This document shows, piece by piece, positions 59,003-64,000 of a stretch of 64,000 nucleotides of DNA. The notes under the pieces are model-generated. The model saw only the letters and a program-made list of their open reading frames with translations, made no database searches and was not told where the DNA came from. Numbering within the stretch: position 1 is the stretch's first letter; each line of letters starts with the position of its first letter. The stretch is taken from assembly GCA_022510865.1 (NCBI GenBank), contig JAFLSQ010000001.1, forward strand, positions 62,001-126,000, written 5' to 3'. The position numbers and the translations under genes were made by a program. The stretch comes from Treponema sp. Its GTDB lineage: Bacteria > Spirochaetota > Spirochaetia > Treponematales > Treponemataceae.

Positions 59003-59607
59003 TCGGTCGCCTTTTTGATTTTTCTGCGGATTTTCCGTCCCAAATATCTTCGCACCTGGCTCTTGTATCGCGCGTAATCATCGCCGAACGCGGCGGCGCA
59101 GAATTCCTCCTCCTGCAAAATCTGGAGGTGAAGCATCACAATCACAAGAACCGTGCAGATGACCGTGGCGATGTTGCAGTACGCAAGGCAGATTCCCGCG
59201 TACATCAGGTCAAAGCCGAGGAACGCAGGGTTGCGGCTCACGCTGTAGATTCCTTGTGAGACGAATTCGGTCTTGTCCTCGCTCGGAATGCCCGCGCGCC
59301 AGCTGTCGCGCATCGTGAGGACGGCCGTAAAAAACACCGCGTCGCCAAGAAATCCCGCAATGATTCCTGCAATCCTGAAGCCGCTGCTAAGGAGCGAATT
59401 GTCCAGTGCGATTGAGATGACCTGCACCGGCACAATCAGAGCGGTCTCAACGGACAACAGCGTCTCAATCCTCCTGGTTTTCTGGCTTTTTCCGGCTGCC
59501 CCAAGCTGCCGTGTGCGGATTCCGCGCTTTTTCTGCGAGAGCATTTTGCAGAAATAGACCGCGTAAAAAATAATCAGAATTAAAAATGCGAGCAGGGTGA
59601 AAATCAT
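58999..59607 (-). CDS. Isoprenylcysteine carboxyl methyltransferase (ICMT)-family membrane protein
   Basis: The 202-residue protein has four or five membrane segments and the family block GIYSVSRNPAFLGFDLMYAG, followed by EEEFCAAAFGDDYARYKSQVRRY. These match the ICMT/phospholipid methyltransferase superfamily. The substrate is unknown. GGAGG lies 6 nt before the ATG. Confidence 0.8.
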   Translation of the reverse strand: MIFTLLAFLILIIFYAVYFCKMLSQKKRGIRTRQLGAAGKSQKTRRIETLLSVETALIVPVQVISIALDNSLLSSGFRIAGIIAGFLGDAVFFTAVLTMRDSWRAGIPSEDKTEFVSQGIYSVSRNPAFLGFDLMYAGICLAYCNIATVICTVLVIVMLHLQILQEEEFCAAAFGDDYARYKSQVRRYLGRKIRRKIKKATE

Positions 59608-59673
59608 GATGCGCCTCCGTCTTTTCGCAAACAGTATATCGAACAGGCGGAATTTGTGAAAGGTGCGCGGAGG

Positions 59674-59850
59674 TCAGGCAATCCGCCCAGTTTTGCAGTC
59701 GAGCATGATTTCGATGACTTTGTACGTGCCGGGCATAAACTCGCGGCAAGCCCCACAGGGCGCACCGGCCGAGCCGTTCGGCGCAGATTCCGAGCAAGGA
59801 GCAGGGGCAATGCACACTTTTCCCGATTTCAAGCGGATTGCCCGGCTTTC
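59674..59850 (-). pseudogene. Cytidine deaminase C-terminal remnant
   Basis: An open frame on the minus strand contains the zinc motif APCGACREFMPGTYKV, followed by IEIMLDCKTGRIA and a stop. This matches the PCxxC half of cytidine deaminases. The N-terminal half with the catalytic HxE is absent, and no start is seen. It lies between the ICMT-like and DUF975 genes. Confidence 0.5.
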
Positions 59851-59859
59851 CCGATGTCC

Positions 59860-60465
59860 TCAGTTGCCCTCGGGTGCGGCTGGCGCGGGCAGTGCGGCGC
59901 GCTCGGACTTAAGCTTCTCGTAATAATTCGCGGTCGTCGCGTGCATGTACGGCACAACGTAAATCGCGGCAAGACCGAACGTGATGGAGACGAGCAAAAG
60001 CCACCAGAAAAAGCTCAGGCGCAGGACGAACAGCTCCCACTTGTGCCCCTTCATCATCTCCTTGGATTTTTTGATTGCCGCCATGCCGGAAATCCCCGGG
60101 TTGTCGGCGATGATGAAATAGGTCATGGAATACCGCAAATCCGCGATTAAGGCCGGCACGAAAAGAAGCAGGCTCCAGAGCAAGATGAAAATGTTCATCA
60201 GAAGTGATGCCACGAACGCCGAGCCGAACTGCTTGAAACCTTTGAAGCCGGTCTCGAATTTTCCGTCCTTTGTCCTCACCACCTCCAGAATGAACATGGC
60301 AGAGCCAAGGGCGAGCGGCCCCATCAGAACGAGCGGGCCGAACACAAGTATGCCCGAAACCATGCTGATAAGAGCGAGAATAACCGACAGCCCGAAGAAC
60401 GTCGCGACATTCCCCTTGATTTGCTGCCTAGCCGCTGCCTTCAATTCCTTTCGACTGATTGCCAT
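59860..60465 (-). CDS. DUF975-family membrane protein
   Basis: The 201-residue protein begins MAISRKELKAAARQQIKGN after GGGGGAT and has about five membrane segments, with DLRYSMTYFIIADNPGISGMAAIKKSKEMMKGHKWELF in the conserved loop. This is the DUF975 pattern. Function is unknown. Confidence 0.85.
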   Translation of the reverse strand: MAISRKELKAAARQQIKGNVATFFGLSVILALISMVSGILVFGPLVLMGPLALGSAMFILEVVRTKDGKFETGFKGFKQFGSAFVASLLMNIFILLWSLLLFVPALIADLRYSMTYFIIADNPGISGMAAIKKSKEMMKGHKWELFVLRLSFFWWLLLVSITFGLAAIYVVPYMHATTANYYEKLKSERAALPAPAAPEGN

Positions 60466-60619
60466 AAAATCCCCCATAAAGTTGCTGAAAATCTGCGTTT
60501 AATTATACATCGCACCCGCAAAAAATCAACGTCCACCGCAATGGTTCTGCGGCGGACGCAGGGTTCGTTGCGCTCCCCCTAGCATAAAATCGCGTTTTCT
60601 GATACACTCGCATTTCAGT

Positions 60620-60694
60620 ATGGAAACTGAATATTGCTTTGGAAACGCGCTTCTCAAATCAATGGGTGTCCATGCTGTTTTTGCGTGGCGTTAG
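60620..60694 (+). other. Short ORF ending just before a terminator hairpin
   Basis: A 24-residue frame (METEYCFGNALLKSMGVHAV and four more) ends 1 nt before the hairpin at 60696. It lacks a Shine-Dalgarno. The layout resembles a leader ORF with an attenuator ahead of the KilA-N gene, but no codon is strongly enriched. Confidence 0.25.
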
Positions 60695-60695
60695 G

Positions 60696-60726
60696 GCGAG
60701 TTTCTTTTCTGGAACTCGCTTTTTTT
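60696..60726 (+). terminator. Rho-independent terminator upstream of the KilA-N gene
   Basis: A 7-bp stem (GCGAGTT 60696-60702, AACTCGC 60713-60719) is followed by T7. Confidence 0.75.
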
Positions 60727-60756
60727 GTGCATTAGGGATTGCAGGCGGAGTTGCGA

Positions 60757-61573
60757 ATGGCGACAATCAAAGTGAAAGACTCGGTTATAAGAACTCTGAA
60801 AGTCAGCGGCACGGATTATATCTGCATAACCGACATCGCCCGGCAGAAAAATCCCGATGAGCCGAAGGACGTGGTGAAAAACTGGCTCCGCTCCAAAAAC
60901 ACGATTGAGTACCTGGGATTATGGGAAATGCTGAACAATCCCGGCTTCAAAGGGGGTCGAATTCGACCCCCTTTTGAGAGAAGCGGGGAGCAACGCCTTC
61001 ACGATGAGTCCGAGCCGGTGGATTGCGACCACGAACGCGCTCGGCCTGATTTCCAAAAGCGGCGCGAACGGCGGCACTTACGCGCAGCGCGACATTGCCT
61101 TCAAATTCGCGAGCTGGGTTTCCGTTGAATTTGAGCTGTACCTGATAAAAGAATTTCAGCGGCTGAAAGAGGCGGAGCAAAAGCAGCTCGGCTGGAGCGC
61201 GAGACGCGAGCTTGCGAAAATCAACTACCATATCCATACGGACGCAATCCGGCAGAACCTCATTCCGCAGGAACTCACGTCCGCGCAGAAATCTTCTGTC
61301 TATGCCGATGAGGCGGATATGCTCAACGTCGCGATGTTCGGTCAGACTGCCAGGCAGTGGCGCGAGGCAAATCCCGGTGCAAAAGGGAACATTCGCGATT
61401 ACGCCACCATGAACCAGCTGATTTGCCTCAGCAACATGGAAAACTTGAACGCCGTTTTTATCGGCGACGGCATTCCGCAGGGGGAGCGGCTTGAGAGACT
61501 GAACCGGATTGCCATTCAGCAGATGAAAATTCTGGAGAATGTCGGGGAGAGAAGATTGCTTGTGGAGCAGTAA
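60757..61573 (+). pseudogene. KilA-N domain protein, frameshifted
   Basis: The ATG at 60757 follows GGCGGAG. The first frame gives the KilA-N start (VKDSVIRTLKVSGTDYICITDIARQ, NWLRSKNTIEYLGLWEMLNNPGFKG). After about 65 residues the frame must shift to continue as LLREAGSNAFTMSPSRWIATTNALGLISKSG and on to 61573. Removing one G from the five-G run at 60952-60956 restores one protein of about 271 residues. The shift falls inside a 26-bp perfect palindrome. KilA-N proteins are common in phages and mobile regions. Confidence 0.78.
60949..60974. repeat. Perfect 26-bp palindrome at the KilA-N frameshift
   Basis: AAAGGGGGTCGAA (60949-60961) is followed directly by its reverse complement. Losing one G would repair the reading frame and also break the symmetry. 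Confidence 0.9.
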
Positions 61574-61645
61574 GCCGGCAGCATTCTGCACACGGTCATT
61601 GCACTGACAAAGAAGTTTATTCGTTGCCGCCAACGGCGTATATGG

Positions 61646-62199
61646 TCAGTTGTACCACCACTTTTGTTTACTGAAGTCGCCGTCCGTGCAGTGAACTTCA
61701 TAATTGCCATTACCAGTGCGAATAGTACTGCCACCACTATGAATAACACCCCTTTTTATTGCCTCCCACTGCTCTTTCGTGCCGTCGAACTGTACAACAA
61801 GATTATTACATCCTGTGAAAGTTTCCCCACCGATTTCCGTCACGTTTCTAAGGACAGAGACCGTCCTCAGCGATGTACAGTTTTTAAAGGCATAGGCATC
61901 GATGTACGTCACGGTTCTTGGAAGTGCAACGATTTCAAGCGACTTGTAACTCATAAAAGCACTTTCGCTGATTTTTTTATGCCTCTCGGGATTGTTACCA
62001 TCTTAAGCCCGCTACCCTCAAACGCATTCTTGCCGATTTCCTTTACACCCTCCGCAATTATCACACTTTCAAGTGATTTGCAGTTCTTGAACGTACCCGC
62101 TCCGAGTGTCAGCACGTAAATAGATTTTCTCTTTCGCCCGGTGATTTCGATATGCTCAATCACCGTCTTGTGCCTGAACAGCCGCAACCAACCGCCCAT
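61646..62199 (-). pseudogene. BspA-like LRR protein remnant, frameshifted in a T7/A7 run
   Basis: One frame (from 62199) reads CKSLESVIIAEGVKEIGKNAFEGSGL and then VTIPRGIKK; the next frame (to 61646) resumes MSYKSLEIVALPRTVTYIDAYAF and ends with LVVQFDGTKEQWEAI and CTDGDFSKQKWWYN. One more A in the A7 run (61972-61978 on the plus strand as T7) would join them as IKKISESAFMSYKS. The N-terminus is lost; upstream sequence does not match a signal peptide. Confidence 0.7.
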
Positions 62200-62318
62200 G
62201 CGGACAGGTCAATTAAGACAGGTTTGCAAGAAACCGTCAAGTGCTCGCCGACGCATTGGCCGTGCAGTAACGAAGTATAAAATATATCTTGTTGCCGCAG
62301 GGATGGATGTTGTGCGGA
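62200..62318. other. Gap between the two BspA-like genes
   Basis: No gene, promoter or clear terminator is visible in these 119 nt. The second BspA gene is downstream of the first in the transcription direction. Confidence 0.4.
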
Positions 62319-64000
62319 TTATAAATTCACCCCCCCGTCGCTACAACTAACATCTTTTACAGGGGAACTCCAGCACCAGTATCCACCGCGTGATATTTTT
62401 TTCCACTGCTCTACGGTGCCGGTAAAATTGATTGCGTTGAACGAGGAACAACTAGAGAACGCATAACCTCCTATCTTCTTCACACTGCTGGGTATCTCTA
62501 TGCTTGTAAGCGATGTGCAACCAGAGAAAGCCCAATCACCGATGCTTTCCACATTATTCCCGAGCTTCACGCTTTTTAGCGATTTGCAATGCCAGAACGC
62601 AGAATCTTCGATGCTTTTCACGTTGCTACCTATCGTTATATTTTCAAGTGAACTGCCTTTGAAAACACCTCTCTCGATTTTTATCACAGTCGTGGGAATT
62701 GTGACGCTCTTAAGTGAAGAACAGTTTGCAAATGCCTCTCTCTCAATTACTGTCACACCCTCGGGAATCACGATGTTGCCGGGGATTTTGTCACGATAGT
62801 ATCCAATCAGCTGTGTGCCTTGCAGCCTAAGATATGGTGGAATTTCTTCTGTCACACCAATAATACCATCTGTGCAGCGAATAGTTGAAAAAATCCATTT
62901 GCCTGAATCTGAAACTGCATTCCACTGCTCTTTCGTGCCGTCAAACTGGACGACAAGACTGACGCACCCCTTAAAAGCATTGCTTCCAATTGTTGTCACG
63001 CTTTTCGGAATTGAGATATTTCTGAGTAATGTGCAGCCTATGAATACCTCCTCGCTGATTGCCGTCACGCTTCTTGGAAGCGTGACGCTCTCAAGTAATT
63101 TGCAATCCTTAAAAGCACCTTTCCCGATTCCCTTTACGCCTTTCGGAATTGTTATGCTCGTAAGTGCCGTGCAACCACGGAATGCGCCTGTATAAGAACG
63201 TGTCTCTCCCCCTATTGTTGTCACGCCGTTTGGAATCGTAACGCTTGCAAGTGCCGTGCAGTCCTGGAACATTCCGCTTGGTATAGTTTCAACGCCTTCC
63301 TCAATCGTCACGCTCTCAAGCGACTTGCAATTCCAGAACACATCATAGCCCATGTTCTTTACGCTCCCGGGAATTGTTACTGTTTTTAACCCACTGCCAC
63401 TGAATGCGCCCTCGCCGATATATGTAACGCTCTCGGGGATTGCAATGCTCGTAAGCGACGTACAGCCGTTGAATGCACCCTGTTTATCACTCCCACCTCT
63501 TATTACTGTCACACTGTTAGGAATTTCGATGCTTGCAAGCACCGTGCAGCCCTTAAACGCACTGGAACCGATTTCCTCAACGCCCTTCACAATTGTAACG
63601 TTTTTGAGTGATGTACAACCACTAAATGCCCCGTTGCCGATTTCCTTTACACTTCTAGGAATGTTTACGCTTGTAAGCGAAGTGCAGTTCGAAAAATTGA
63701 TATACGTAACGCCTTCGGGAATCGTTATGCTTTCGAGCGATTTGCATCCGTTCAGACAAAGTGTTTTCACGCTATCAGGAATATTGATGTATGTAAGTGC
63801 CGTGCCACTGAACGCATACTCATCAATTTCTTCAACGCCTTCGGCAATTGTAACGCTTTTAAGCGACAAACAATCGCTGAAAGCACGGCTGCCTATTTTC
63901 GCCACGCCCTCCGCAATCATGGCACTTTTAAGCGATGAACAGCCAGAAAACGCATATTCGCCAATTTCCTTTACACTGCCAGGAATCTCGACGCTTTCAA
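62319..64000 (-). CDS. BspA-like leucine-rich repeat (TpLRR) surface protein, 5' end outside the window
   Basis: The frame is open to the window edge and ends at 62319. It holds more than 18 repeats of about 23 residues of the type FSGCTSLTSIEIPSSVKKIGGYA, typical of Treponema/Bacteroides BspA-like proteins. Two modules with the pattern GTKEQWNAV and GTVEQWKKI, ending in CTDG and CSDG, interrupt or close the repeats. Such proteins bind host or microbial surfaces. Signal and start cannot be seen. A G7 run lies close to the stop. Confidence 0.9.
   Translation of the reverse strand, partial: ESVEIPGSVKEIGEYAFSGCSSLKSAMIAEGVAKIGSRAFSDCLSLKSVTIAEGVEEIDEYAFSGTALTYINIPDSVKTLCLNGCKSLESITIPEGVTYINFSNCTSLTSVNIPRSVKEIGNGAFSGCTSLKNVTIVKGVEEIGSSAFKGCTVLASIEIPNSVTVIRGGSDKQGAFNGCTSLTSIAIPESVTYIGEGAFSGSGLKTVTIPGSVKNMGYDVFWNCKSLESVTIEEGVETIPSGMFQDCTALASVTIPNGVTTIGGETRSYTGAFRGCTALTSITIPKGVKGIGKGAFKDCKLLESVTLPRSVTAISEEVFIGCTLLRNISIPKSVTTIGSNAFKGCVSLVVQFDGTKEQWNAVSDSGKWIFSTIRCTDGIIGVTEEIPPYLRLQGTQLIGYYRDKIPGNIVIPEGVTVIEREAFANCSSLKSVTIPTTVIKIERGVFKGSSLENITIGSNVKSIEDSAFWHCKSLKSVKLGNNVESIGDWAFSGCTSLTSIEIPSSVKKIGGYAFSSCSSFNAINFTGTVEQWKKISRGGYWCWSSPVKDVSCSDGGVNL

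Overview
The window reads as the chromosome of a spirochaete, most likely a host-associated (gut or rumen type) Treponema. This is inferred from protein content: a TpLRR/BspA-type surface protein, a type III glutamine synthetase, a Tex protein, lipoproteins with short lipoboxes, a bactofilin/M23 pair, a RicT-like PSP1 protein and a split purine end pathway. No rRNA, tRNA, intact transposon or CRISPR array was found. Most of the window is ordinary, dense, moderately GC-balanced housekeeping sequence. Positions 56.9 to 62.3 kb are a decayed accessory region.

Layout. 1-9.5 kb (all minus strand): AICAR formyltransferase (partial), a YesL-like protein, an Lpl-type sugar uptake set (solute-binding lipoprotein and two permeases, one with a duplicated membrane extension), a serine hydrolase lipoprotein, a PurO-type IMP cyclohydrolase and an acyltransferase. 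9.7-15.5 kb: a GH26-like glycosidase converging on a minus-strand group (CE2-like esterase, ArgA, Dus, TatD). 15.6-22.4 kb (plus): M23 peptidase, bactofilin, YaaR-like and RicT-like proteins, a methyltransferase, ProRS and a secreted protein. 22.5-31.1 kb (minus): GerMN lipoprotein-like protein, NfnB/NfnA, an outer-membrane protein with a lipoprotein, and Tex. 31.3-36.6 kb (plus): GlnN, a membrane protein, a small HTH regulator and a transglutaminase-like lipoprotein. 36.6-37.1 kb: a repeat and hairpin region. 37.1-42.4 kb: PurD, PtsI and a divergent CmpB-like/Rsm22-like pair. 42.5-48.9 kb: envelope polysaccharide genes (SLBB export protein, Wzz-like protein, divergent WecA-like transferase) with a CrtI-like oxidoreductase. 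49-56.6 kb: rubrerythrin, FMN enzyme, phosphofructokinase, thioesterase, the attenuator-controlled pheA-DAHP synthase pair and ApbE. 56.9-62.3 kb: remnants of TIR-like, serine recombinase, GNAT, cytidine deaminase, KilA-N and BspA genes among a few intact genes. 62.3 kb to the end: a BspA-type LRR protein running off the window.

The strongest findings are these. First, there is a complete phenylalanine attenuator ahead of pheA: a Phe-rich 30-residue leader peptide, an antiterminator and a terminator. Second, about a dozen operon-head genes have a -10 hexamer only 6 to 9 nt before the start codon and mostly no Shine-Dalgarno sequence, which suggests leaderless translation. Third, a TIR-like (MTH538/ThsB-type) defence gene carries a TAG where the neighbouring residues suggest a Trp codon. 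Fourth, a second, silently diverged copy of the nfnB 3' end follows the gene, with repeated hairpins whose loops are GNRA type on the nfnB transcript. Several frameshifts fall in homopolymers or a palindrome (KilA-N, BspA), and there is a G9 run in the sugar permease. All function calls come from reading motifs by eye; no database search was run.
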